A stretch of 64,000 bases of DNA from Rhizobium sp. JAB6 (GTDB taxonomy: Bacteria > Pseudomonadota > Alphaproteobacteria > Rhizobiales > Rhizobiaceae). Under the pieces are notes generated by a model, which saw nothing but the letters and a program-made list of their open reading frames with translations, made no database searches and was not told the DNA's origin. The stretch spans positions 1,116,001 through 1,180,000 of the forward strand of contig NZ_PYJQ01000009.1 in NCBI RefSeq assembly GCF_003024605.1, written 5' to 3'. Position 1 is the stretch's first letter. Each line of letters opens with the position of its first letter. Shown here piece after piece: positions 1 to 14,222 of this stretch. The position numbers and the translations under genes were made by a program.

Positions 1-1
1 A

Positions 2-2407
2 CCGGCGAGGGAACGACGGGATGAGGTAAAGACCGGCACTGCCAAGGCGCCGGCCTTTGCCTATCGTCCCCTGCCTGGTGTCGCCGACGAAATGGTCGAC
101 AACACCGGCGCCGTCCGCCCGGTCTGGCAAAACTTCCTCTCGGCGCTGACGCGCATGACGGAAGAGGGATTGACCGAGCGCTTCGCCCGCGCCGACCGCT
201 ATCTGCGCGATGCCGGCGTCTTCTATCGCGCCTATGGAACGGCGGGTGTCAGCGAACGCAACTGGCCGATCTCCCATATTCCCGTGCTCATCGACGAGCG
301 CGAATGGCAGTCTCTCTCCGAAGGCCTGCAGCAGCGCGCCGATCTGTTGGAATCGATCATCGCCGATATCTATGGCGACAGCCGGTTGGTCAGCGAAGGG
401 CTGCTGCCGCCGGCGCTGATTGCCGCCAATCCCGAGTTTCTGCGCCCGCTCGTCGGCGTTAAGCCCGCAAGCGGCCACTACCTGCATTTCCTGGCTTTCG
501 AGGTCGGCCGCGGCCCCGATGGCAACTGGTGGGTGCTGGCCGACCGCGCGCAGGCGCCGTCCGGCGCTGGCTTCGCGCTGGAAACCCGGGTCGGCACCAC
601 CCGGGCCTTCTCCGATATCTACGCCGAAACCAAGGTTCATCGCCTCGCCTCCTTCTTCGGCGCCTTCCGCGATGCCCTGCTCGGCGGCAAGCGCGGTGGC
701 GAAGGCCGTGTCGCCGTCCTGACGCCTGGGCCTGCCAACGAGACCTATTACGAACACGCCTATATCGCCCGCTATCTCGGCTTCATGCTGCTCGAAGGCG
801 AGGACATCACCGTCGTCAACGATCAGCTGATGGTGCGCACCGTCGCGGGCCTGCGGCCGATCAGCGTACTCTGGCGCCGTCTCGACGCTTCCTACGCCGA
901 TCCGCTCGAGCTCAATCAGCATTCCCATATCGGCACGCCCGGTCTCGTCGAAGCCCTGCGGGCGCAGACGGTGACCATCGTCAATGCGCTCGGCTCCGGC
1001 ATTCTCGAGACGCGCGCCCTGCTCGCCTTCATGCCGACCATCTCTCGGCATCTGCGCGGGGAAGAGCTGAAGCTGCCCTCTATCGCGACCTGGTGGTGCG
1101 GCCAGAAGACCGAGCGCGAGCATGTTGCCGCCAATATCGAGAAGATGGTCATCGGCCCGGCCTATTCCTGCATGCCGTTCTTCGACGATAACGGCCAGTC
1201 CGTGCTCGGATCGACCTTGCGCAGCACCGCCCGCGATTCCATCGCAGACTGGTTGGCGACCGAGGGGCACAAGCTGGTCGGCCAGGAGGTCGTGACCTTG
1301 TCGACCACGCCGGCCTGGGTCAACGGCAGGCTGACGCCGCGGCCGATGAGCCTGCGCGTCTTCGCCGCTCGCACGGAAAACGGCTGGCAGATCATGCCCG
1401 GCGGCTTTGCCCGCATCGGCAGCGGCGACGATGTCGCCGCCATCGCCATGCAGGCCGGCGGCTCGGCCGCCGATGTCTGGATCGTCTCGCACAAGCCCGT
1501 CGAAGCCCATACCCTGCTGCCGGCCGAAGAGACCTTCACCCGCAACATGCCGGGCAGTCTTCCGAGCCGGGCCGCCGACAACCTCTTCTGGCTTGGTCGA
1601 TATATCGAGCGCGCCGAAGGTGCCCTGCGCATCCTGCGCGCCTGGCATGGCCGTTTTGCGGAAGCGGCCGATCCGAACCAGCCGCTGCTTGCCGATGTCA
1701 GCGCCTATCTCGTCGCCATCGACATCGATACCAAGCAGGCGGTACCGGAAAACCTGCTGCGCAATATCGATAGCGCCGTCTATTCGGCGAGCAACATCCG
1801 CGATCGCTTCTCTCCTGACGGCTGGCTGGCGCTGAACGATCTCGCCAAGACGGCCCGCCGCTTCAAGGAAGGGGTGAAACCTGGCGACGATGCCAGCCAT
1901 GCCATGACGATCCTGTTGCGCAAGCTCGCGGGCTTTGCCGGTCTCGTGCATGAAAACATGTACCGCTTCACCGGCTGGCGCTTCCTGTCGCTCGGCCGCT
2001 ATATCGAGCGCGGCCTGCACATGACGCGATTGCTCGGCCATATGTCCGGCCCCGACGCGCCGGACGGCGCGCTCGACATGCTGCTTGAGATCGGCGACAG
2101 CGTCATGACCCATCGCCGCCGCTACAACGTCAATACGGCTCGTCTGACGGTGACGGATCTGCTCGCACTCGATCCGCTGAACCCGCGCTCGATCCTTTTC
2201 CAGATGAACGAGATCCACCGCGAGGTCGAGCAATTGCCGAATGCCTACGTCAACGGCCAGATGTCGCCCTTCTTCCGCGAAGCCATGCGCCTGCATTCGG
2301 GCCTGGCAGTGATGACGCCCGAAGCAATGACCGTCGAGGTCTACCAGCAGCTGGCGCGCGAACTGGAGCGGCTGTCCGATCTGCTGGCACGCACCTATCT
2401 CGGATGA
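2..2407 (+). CDS. Circularly permuted ATP-grasp / alpha-E fusion protein (5' end outside window)
   Basis: Predicted peptide-ligase-like ATP-grasp enzyme fused to an alpha-E domain. The first in-frame ATG is at 92, but the frame stays open to base 2 and the upstream codons (ending AYRPLPGVADE) read as normal protein, so the real start probably lies before the window. From the ATG at 92, residues 1 to about 480 are the circularly permuted type 2 ATP-grasp region (DUF404/DUF407, COG2308). The alpha-E helical domain (DUF403, COG2307) follows, beginning near LPSRAADNLFWLGRYIERAE. The two domains are often separate genes. The transglutaminase-like gene follows after only a few bases, so they are probably co-transcribed. 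The pairing is known from comparative genomics as a predicted peptide-modification system; the substrate is unknown. Confidence 0.9.
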   Translation, partial: PARERRDEVKTGTAKAPAFAYRPLPGVADEMVDNTGAVRPVWQNFLSALTRMTEEGLTERFARADRYLRDAGVFYRAYGTAGVSERNWPISHIPVLIDEREWQSLSEGLQQRADLLESIIADIYGDSRLVSEGLLPPALIAANPEFLRPLVGVKPASGHYLHFLAFEVGRGPDGNWWVLADRAQAPSGAGFALETRVGTTRAFSDIYAETKVHRLASFFGAFRDALLGGKRGGEGRVAVLTPGPANETYYEHAYIARYLGFMLLEGEDITVVNDQLMVRTVAGLRPISVLWRRLDASYADPLELNQHSHIGTPGLVEALRAQTVTIVNALGSGILETRALLAFMPTISRHLRGEELKLPSIATWWCGQKTEREHVAANIEKMVIGPAYSCMPFFDDNGQSVLGSTLRSTARDSIADWLATEGHKLVGQEVVTLSTTPAWVNGRLTPRPMSLRVFAARTENGWQIMPGGFARIGSGDDVAAIAMQAGGSAADVWIVSHKPVEAHTLLPAEETFTRNMPGSLPSRAADNLFWLGRYIERAEGALRILRAWHGRFAEAADPNQPLLADVSAYLVAIDIDTKQAVPENLLRNIDSAVYSASNIRDRFSPDGWLALNDLAKTARRFKEGVKPGDDASHAMTILLRKLAGFAGLVHENMYRFTGWRFLSLGRYIERGLHMTRLLGHMSGPDAPDGALDMLLEIGDSVMTHRRRYNVNTARLTVTDLLALDPLNPRSILFQMNEIHREVEQLPNAYVNGQMSPFFREAMRLHSGLAVMTPEAMTVEVYQQLARELERLSDLLARTYLG

Positions 2408-2411
2408 CGTG

Positions 2412-3290
2412 ATGCTATACGACCTCTCGCTTCACATGGGCTACATCTATGACGTGCCGGCGAGCGGTGCGCGGCATATATTGCGCGTCATGCCGCTTTC
2501 CCTGCCCAATCGGCAGCGGCTGATCGCCGGCTCGGTGAAAATAACCCCCGGTCCGGACGAGCAGTCGAACTTCACGGATTTCTTCCAGCATCCGGCGACC
2601 TCGATCCTCGTGCGCGAGCCGCATGAAAGGCTCGATATCCGCATGCAGGCGCGTGTTCAGGTGGAGAGCCAGCCCGTCGGGGCGGACTTCTCGCCGCTCC
2701 TCGCCAAGCTGCCTCAAGAGATCGACGATTGCTGGTCGATCGATCCGTCTTCGCCTCACCATTTTCTAGGCAGCAGCCCGCGTCTGCCCGACACGAGGGA
2801 GATTGCGGATTACAGCAGACAGTGGAAATCGACCAATCTGACGACCCTGCAGATCGCCCATACGGTTTGCGCGCAGATACACAAGGACTTCGTCTACGAT
2901 CCCGAGGCGACGACGGTCGATACCACCCCGAAAGAAGCCTTCCGTCTCAAGCGCGGCGTCTGCCAGGATTTTTCGCATGTCATGATCATCGCGCTTCGCA
3001 GCCTCGGCATTCCCGCCGGCTATGTCAGCGGCTTCCTGCGCACCATCCCGCCGCCCGGCAAGGAAAGGCTGGAGGGCGCCGACGCCATGCATGCCTGGGT
3101 GCGCGTCTGGTGCGGCGAGACGGCAGGCTGGATCGAGCTCGACCCGACGAACAATATCCCGGCCGGCACGGATCACATCGTCGTCGCCTATGGCCGTGAT
3201 TATTCGGACGTGTCGCCCGTCATCGGCGTGCTCAAAGGCTACGGCAGCCAGAAATCCATTCAGGCCGTAAATGTTATTCCACTAAAATAA
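2412..3290 (+). CDS. Transglutaminase-like cysteine protease family protein
   Basis: Papain-fold transglutaminase-like protein (COG1305) with the usual N-terminal beta-rich domain (Bact_transglu_N) over about residues 1-160 and the catalytic core after it. The triad is intact: Cys in RGVCQDFSH (about residue 184), His in DAMHAWV (about 227) and Asp in ELDPTNN (about 244). The family hydrolyses or rearranges amide bonds. A GTG at 2409 sits directly before this ATG and either could initiate; both follow the stop of the ATP-grasp/alpha-E gene by at most 4 bases. In many proteobacteria this pair is followed by an Anbu proteasome-like peptidase; here it is not. Family certain, substrate unknown. 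Confidence 0.92.
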   Translation: MLYDLSLHMGYIYDVPASGARHILRVMPLSLPNRQRLIAGSVKITPGPDEQSNFTDFFQHPATSILVREPHERLDIRMQARVQVESQPVGADFSPLLAKLPQEIDDCWSIDPSSPHHFLGSSPRLPDTREIADYSRQWKSTNLTTLQIAHTVCAQIHKDFVYDPEATTVDTTPKEAFRLKRGVCQDFSHVMIIALRSLGIPAGYVSGFLRTIPPPGKERLEGADAMHAWVRVWCGETAGWIELDPTNNIPAGTDHIVVAYGRDYSDVSPVIGVLKGYGSQKSIQAVNVIPLK

Positions 3291-3437
3291 AATATATCTT
3301 GAGTAGTAAAAAGTTGAAGCAAATCGCGCCAGATGACGTGGTTTATTAAAAAACAACTGATCGCTTAAACCTTCAACTAATATTTGTATCTAATAGTCCC
3401 GCCACTCTTGAGAATCTAACTCTTTCAATAGGCGGAC

Positions 3438-4685
3438 ATGATGATTGCCGGTTCGGATTTACTTCGGATTACAAAACAACTTTTACGCGACAGATGCGGA
3501 AATTTCGGCATCCTGACGGCGATTTCGGTCCCTGTGCTCGTAGCAGCCGGCGGCGTTGCAATCGATGTCACGAACATGTCGCTCTCGCGCAGTCAACTTC
3601 AAGAGGCAACGGATGCCGCCGCGCTCGCTACCGCGACGGCATTGGCCGAGGGTAGCACGACAACGACAAACGCCAAGGAACTCGCCAACAATTTTGTACT
3701 CGGCCAGATGTCGAATTATCTCGCCGGCGATACGGATGCTACAAATTCACTGAAAGCGGGCACCAGCACGACGGTAACAAAAACGACCGATTCCTCCGGG
3801 AATTCGGGTTACACGGTCGTCGTAAATTCATCCTATTCGATGCCGGTGAACAGCATGACCCGCCTGATCGGGCAGCGTTCCCTGAACATTTCTGCATCCA
3901 GCACGTCAATCAGCGGAAAGACTTCCGAAACTCAGAAGAATGCCCTGTCGATGTATTTCGTTCTGGACCGCTCCGGATCGATGGACGAAGCCACGGACAC
4001 GGTTAACGCCCAGCAGCCTACGACGACGTACACTTATAACTGCATAAAAACAAATAAGAATGGCAAGCAGGAGTGGGGTACTTGCACCGGTACCTCGACC
4101 AACTATTACACTAAAATGGAATCGCTGAAGATTGCGACATCCAATCTGACCGCACAACTAAACAGCGCCGATCCAAACATGATGTACGTCCGCACCGGCG
4201 CCGACTCCTATAATAATGTCGCTCAGACGCCTACAGCCCTGGCCTGGGGTACGAACGGCATCACGGCCTATGTCAACAACCTGACCTCAAGCGGCTCCAC
4301 GAATTCTGCCCCCGCCTTTACAGCCGCTGTCGACGCATTGACGAAATTGTCGACGACGTCGGGGCTGACGTATGAACAACTCCAGCACAAGGACAAGAGC
4401 GGCGTTACAAATCCGACCATGTACATCGTGTTCATGACCGATGGCGACAACAACGTGTCAAACGCCGATACAAAGACCAAGGAACAATGCGACAAGGCGC
4501 GCAAAAACGGCATTCACGTTTACACGATTGCCTTCATGGCGCCTCAGAACGGTCAGGCGTTGCTGCAGTACTGTGCAACTTCTTCCTCTGACTATTTCAC
4601 TCCGCAGAGTGCCGCGGATCTCTTCAAGGCATTTACGACAATCGCTACGGAAACATCCAAGCAGATGACGCTCCTGACGAAGTGA
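3438..4685 (+). CDS. Tad-like pilus-assembly/vWA domain protein
   Basis: A 415-residue protein of the TadE/TadG-like group. Residues about 10-60 hold a TadE-like N-terminal region with one hydrophobic membrane segment (ILTAISVPVLVAAGGVAIDV) followed by the characteristic Q-E-A-x-D-A-A-A-L-A-T helix. From about residue 170 there is a von Willebrand factor A domain with a clear MIDAS signature DRSGS (VLDRSGSMDEA) and a later MTDGDNN segment. The serine/threonine/asparagine-rich sequence suggests an exported surface protein. It is visibly less GC-rich than its neighbours and is preceded by about 145 bp of AT-rich DNA. No flp, cpa or tad gene lies in the window, so it is an orphan relative of that system. 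Two adjacent ATGs (3438, 3441) could start it. Confidence 0.85.
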   Translation: MMIAGSDLLRITKQLLRDRCGNFGILTAISVPVLVAAGGVAIDVTNMSLSRSQLQEATDAAALATATALAEGSTTTTNAKELANNFVLGQMSNYLAGDTDATNSLKAGTSTTVTKTTDSSGNSGYTVVVNSSYSMPVNSMTRLIGQRSLNISASSTSISGKTSETQKNALSMYFVLDRSGSMDEATDTVNAQQPTTTYTYNCIKTNKNGKQEWGTCTGTSTNYYTKMESLKIATSNLTAQLNSADPNMMYVRTGADSYNNVAQTPTALAWGTNGITAYVNNLTSSGSTNSAPAFTAAVDALTKLSTTSGLTYEQLQHKDKSGVTNPTMYIVFMTDGDNNVSNADTKTKEQCDKARKNGIHVYTIAFMAPQNGQALLQYCATSSSDYFTPQSAADLFKAFTTIATETSKQMTLLTK

Positions 4686-4732
4686 CCTCCCCAGGCCTCA
4701 CGCCAAGCAACCATAAATAGCCATCGAAATAA

Positions 4733-4766
4733 AAAAGCCGCGCGATGCGAGTATTGCGTGGCTTTT
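4733..4766 (+). terminator. Rho-independent terminator after the vWA gene
   Basis: An 11-bp stem pairs AAAAGCCGCGC (4733-4743) with GCGTGGCTTTT (4756-4766), with one G-U wobble, around a 12-nt loop. The stem ends in four Ts. It sits about 50 nt after the vWA gene and isolates it from the glycogen cluster. Confidence 0.8.
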
Positions 4767-4982
4767 CGTTTGATCGATGCGCGAATAAGAGCCCGAAATA
4801 TCATCGGAATCAAGTCTTTTCGCACTCACCCAAAACCTTTCGCCGCAATTTTCGCATCTGCGCAACTCGCTTGTTGCAACTGCTTTACATCAGTGCGTAA
4901 ACTGATAGGGAAACGGAAGGCAAATCGATTTAATTGGCCGTAACACGCTGAATATAAATCACAAATGGCGAGAGTTGATAGT

Positions 4983-7441
4983 ATGAATAACTTGACGAAG
5001 GCTGATCTCCCCGTTCCAGCCCCGCGCAGTTCCCGCCCCGAAATCCTTGCCGAAGAAATCATTGAGCGCCTGACATACCGCATCGGCAAGGACGCGAAGG
5101 TGGCCAAGCCGCACGACTGGCTGACGGCAACGATCCTGGTCATTCGCGACCGCGTCATCGACAAATGGATCGAATCCACCCGCAAGGTCTATCAGACCGG
5201 TGCCAAGCGCGTTTACTACCTATCTCTCGAATTCCTGATCGGCCGCCTGATGCGCGACGCCATCTCCAATCTCGGCCTGATGGAAGAGATCACCAACGCT
5301 CTCGCCTCGCTCGGCGTCGATATTCGTGTCATCGCCGGCCTCGAGCCCGACGCGGCGCTCGGCAATGGCGGCCTTGGCCGTCTTGCCGCCTGCTTCATGG
5401 AATCCATGGCAACCGTTGACGTGCCGGCCTATGGTTACGGCATTCGCTATGTGCACGGCCTGTTTCGCCAGCAGATGGCCGACGGCTGGCAGGTGGAGCT
5501 GCCCGAAACCTGGCTGGCGCATGGCAACCCCTGGGAGTTCGAGCGCCAGGAAAGCTCCTATGAAATCGGCTTCGGCGGCACTGTCGAGACCATTGGCAAC
5601 CATGACGATCAGCCGCGTTACGTCTGGAAGCCGGCCGAGCGCGTCATTGCCACCGCATTCGATACCCCTGTAGTTGGCTGGCGCGGCGCACGCGTCAATA
5701 CGCTGCGCCTCTGGTCGGCGCAGCCGATCGACCCGATCCTGCTCGATGCCTTCAACGCCGGCGATCATATCGGCGCGCTGCGTGAAAGCAACAAGGCCGA
5801 AAGCCTGACGCGGGTTCTCTATCCTGCCGATGCGACGCCCGCCGGCCAGGAGCTGCGCCTGCGCCAGGAGTTCTTCTTCTCGTCCGCCTCCCTGCAGGAC
5901 ATCCTGCGCCGTCACCTGCAGCAATATGACGATCTGACCAATCTCGCCGACAAGGTCGCGATCCAGCTGAACGACACGCATCCAGCCGTCTCCGTCACGG
6001 AAATGATGCGCCTGCTGATCGATGTCCACGGCTTCGATTTCGACAAGGCCTGGGACATCACCCGAAACACCTTCGGCTACACCAATCACACCCTGCTGCC
6101 AGAAGCACTGGAAAGCTGGCCCGTGCCGCTCTTCGAGCGGCTTTTGCCGCGCCACATGCAGATCGTCTACGCCATCAACGCCAAGGTACTGCTGGAAGCG
6201 CGCAAACTGCACAATTTCAGCGACACCGAAATCCGCTCGATCTCGCTCATCGACGAAAACGGCGATCGGCGCGTGCGCATGGGCAATCTCGCCTTCGTCG
6301 GCTCGCACTCGATCAACGGCGTTTCCGCGCTTCACACCGACCTGATGAAGGTCACGGTCTTCGCCGACCTGCACAAGCTCTATCCCGATCGCATCAACAA
6401 CAAGACGAACGGCATCACGCCGCGACGCTGGCTCATGCAGTGCAATCCCGGCCTGACCAATCTCGTGCGCGAAACCATCGGCGACGCCTTCCTGGACGAT
6501 GCCGAACAGCTGAAGCCGCTGGATCAGTTTGCCCGCGACAGCGCCTTCCAGGAGAAGTTCGCAGCGGTCAAGCGCGCCAACAAGGTGCAGCTTTCCAATC
6601 TGGTCGCCAGCCGCATGGGCATCAAGCTCGATCCGAATGCGATGTTCGACATTCAGATCAAGCGCATTCACGAATACAAGCGCCAGCTCCTCAACATCAT
6701 CGAGGCGGTGGCGCTTTATGACCAGATCCGCTCGCATCCGGAGCTCGATTGGCAACCGCGCGTCAAACTCTTCGCCGGCAAGGCGGCGCCGAGCTATCAC
6801 AACGCGAAGCTCATCATCAAGCTGATCAACGACGTCGCCCGCGTCATCAACAACGATCCGTCGGTGCGCGGCCTCTTGAAGGTCGTCTTCGTGCCGAACT
6901 ACAACGTCTCGCTGGCAGAGGTCATGGTTCCGGCCGCCGATCTTTCCGAGCAGATTTCGACGGCCGGCATGGAAGCCTCGGGTACAGGCAACATGAAATT
7001 CGCGCTTAACGGCGCGCTGACCATCGGCACGCTCGACGGCGCCAACGTCGAGATGCGCGACAATGTCGGCGAGGACAATATCGTCATCTTCGGATTGCGG
7101 GCCGACGAGGTCGCCAACCTGCGCAGCGACGGTCACAATCCCCGGGCCATCATCGAGCGTTCGCGCGAATTGGCTCAAGCTCTTTCGGCCATCGCCTCCG
7201 GCGTCTTCTCTCCCGACGATCGCAGCCGCTATGCCGGGCTTATCGACGGCATCTATAGCCACGACTGGTTCATGGTCGCCGCCGATTTCGATGCCTATGC
7301 CTCGGCACAGCGCGAAGTCGATATTCTTTGGGCCGATCCATCCGAGTGGTATGCGAAAACGATCAACAATACCGCTCGCATGGGCTGGTTCTCCTCCGAT
7401 CGGACGATCCGTCAATATGCCAAGGAAATCTGGAGAGCCGG

Positions 7442-7445
<4 letters not shown>
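4983..7445 (+). CDS. glgP: Glycogen/alpha-glucan phosphorylase
   Basis: Releases glucose-1-phosphate from the non-reducing ends of glycogen (GT35 family, pyridoxal phosphate dependent). The protein is 820 residues, the family's usual length. The PLP lysine lies in GTGNMKFALNG (about Lys672) and is followed by the conserved GTLDGANVE stretch; the glucan/active-site segment ALGNGGLGRLAACFMES is intact. Two in-frame ATGs compete: 4965 has no clear ribosome site, whereas 4983 follows a purine-rich GCGAGAG by 7 nt, so 4983 is preferred. It is the first gene of glgP-glgB-glgC-glgA-pgm, overlapping glgB by 4 bp. The 280 bp upstream must hold the cluster promoter, but I see no convincing sigma-70 boxes. 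Confidence 0.97.
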
Positions 7446-9649
<2,204 letters not shown>

Positions 9650-9675
9650 GATCACTACGGACAGGGAGGAATAAA

Positions 9676-10938
9676 ATGGTAGAAAAACGTTTCCAGCCGC
9701 TGGCGCGCGATGCCATGGCCTACGTTCTTGCCGGCGGACGCGGCAGCCGCCTGAAAGAGCTGACCGACCGCCGTGCCAAGCCCGCCGTTTATTTCGGCGG
9801 CAAGACCCGGATCATCGATTTCGCGCTGTCCAACGCGCTCAACTCCGGCATCCGCCGCATCGGCGTCGCGACGCAATACAAGGCGCACTCGCTGATCCGC
9901 CATATGCAGCGCGGCTGGAACTTCTTCCGCCCCGAACGAAACGAAAGCTTCGACATCCTGCCGGCATCGCAGCGCGTTTCGGAAACGCAATGGTACGAGG
10001 GCACGGCGGACGCCGTCTACCAGAATATCGACATCATTGAGCCCTATGGTCCGGAATACATGGTCATCCTCGCCGGCGACCATATTTATAAGATGGACTA
10101 CGAATGGATGCTGCAGCAGCACGTCGATTCCGGCGCGGATGTCACCATCGGCTGCCTGGAAGTGCCGCGCATGGAGGCTGTCGGCTTCGGCGTCATGCAT
10201 GTCGACGACAAGGACCGGATTATAGATTTCGTCGAAAAGCCGGCCGATCCGCCCGGTATCCCCGGCAATCCCGATTTCGCGCTCGCCTCGATGGGCATCT
10301 ACGTCTTCCACACGAAATTCCTGATCGACTGCCTGAAGCGCGATGCGGCCGACCCGAATTCCAGCCGCGATTTCGGCAAGGACATCATCCCCCATATCGT
10401 CAAGAACGGCAAAGCCATCGCGCACCGCTTCACCCAGTCCTGCGTTCGCTCGGATTTCGAGCGCGAGGCCTATTGGCGGGATGTCGGAACGGTGGACGCC
10501 TATTGGCAGGCCAATATCGATCTGACCGCCGTGGTGCCGGAACTCGACATCTACGATAAATCCTGGCCGATCTGGACCTATGCCGAAATCACGCCGCCGG
10601 CCAAATTCGTCCATGACGATGAAGACCGCCGCGGCTCGGCCGTCTCCTCCGTCGTTGCCGGCGACTGCATCATTTCCGGTGCCAGCCTTTATAACAGCCT
10701 GCTCTTTACCGGTGTCCGCGCCAATTCCTATTCCAAGCTGGAGGGAGCCGTCGTGCTGCCGAGCGTCAAGATCGGCCGCCGCGCGCAGCTCAAGAATGTC
10801 GTCATCGACCATGGTGTCACCATTCCCGAGGGGCTGGTGGTCGGCGAGGATCCGGAACTCGACGCCAAGCGTTTCCGCCGAACGGAAAGCGGCATCTGCC
10901 TCATCACCCAATCGATGATCGACAAGCTGGATTTGTAA
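9676..10938 (+). CDS. glgC: Glucose-1-phosphate adenylyltransferase (ADP-glucose pyrophosphorylase)
   Basis: Makes ADP-glucose from ATP and glucose-1-phosphate, the committed step of glycogen synthesis. It has 420 residues. The N-terminal nucleotidyltransferase signature [22 protein letters not shown] is present, together with [16 protein letters not shown] and the [13 protein letters not shown] segment. A left-handed beta-helix follows from about residue 300. The start at 9676 is set by a strong GGGAGGA ribosome site five bases upstream, 26 bp after the glgB stop. The family is normally allosterically controlled by glycolytic intermediates; no evidence on effectors is visible here. Confidence 0.97.
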   Translation: MVEKRFQPLARDAMAYVLAGGRGSRLKELTDRRAKPAVYFGGKTRIIDFALSNALNSGIRRIGVATQYKAHSLIRHMQRGWNFFRPERNESFDILPASQRVSETQWYEGTADAVYQNIDIIEPYGPEYMVILAGDHIYKMDYEWMLQQHVDSGADVTIGCLEVPRMEAVGFGVMHVDDKDRIIDFVEKPADPPGIPGNPDFALASMGIYVFHTKFLIDCLKRDAADPNSSRDFGKDIIPHIVKNGKAIAHRFTQSCVRSDFEREAYWRDVGTVDAYWQANIDLTAVVPELDIYDKSWPIWTYAEITPPAKFVHDDEDRRGSAVSSVVAGDCIISGASLYNSLLFTGVRANSYSKLEGAVVLPSVKIGRRAQLKNVVIDHGVTIPEGLVVGEDPELDAKRFRRTESGICLITQSMIDKLDL

Positions 10939-10941
10939 CCG

Positions 10942-14017
<3,076 letters not shown>

Positions 14018-14034
14018 CAGCATTTTTACCGAGC

Positions 14035-14160
14035 TCCCCTCACCCTACCCTCTCCCCGAGGGGAGGGGGAATTGTGCCATCAGGACCTTCTCCCAAAGGG
14101 AGAAGGTGGATTTTGGTGATTGAGCAGAGCGAAATCACCGAAAGACGGATGAGGGGTTAT
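14035..14160. repeat. Rhizobial intergenic mosaic-type repeat between pgm and glgX
   Basis: Two G/C-rich palindromes lie side by side: CCCTCTCCCC-GAGGGGAGGG near 14047-14069 and CTTCTCCC-AAA-GGGAGAAG near 14088-14106. A GGATGAGGGG block follows around 14148. The same building blocks recur at 57.5-57.7 kb. The layout resembles the RIME-type mosaic elements known in Rhizobium. It may attenuate read-through from pgm into glgX; that effect is inference. Confidence 0.65.
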
Positions 14161-14222
14161 CCAGGAACGACGGCAAATCGTATCACCTCGTTCCAACATC
14201 CGAAAATGGAAAGCCGCGAGAC

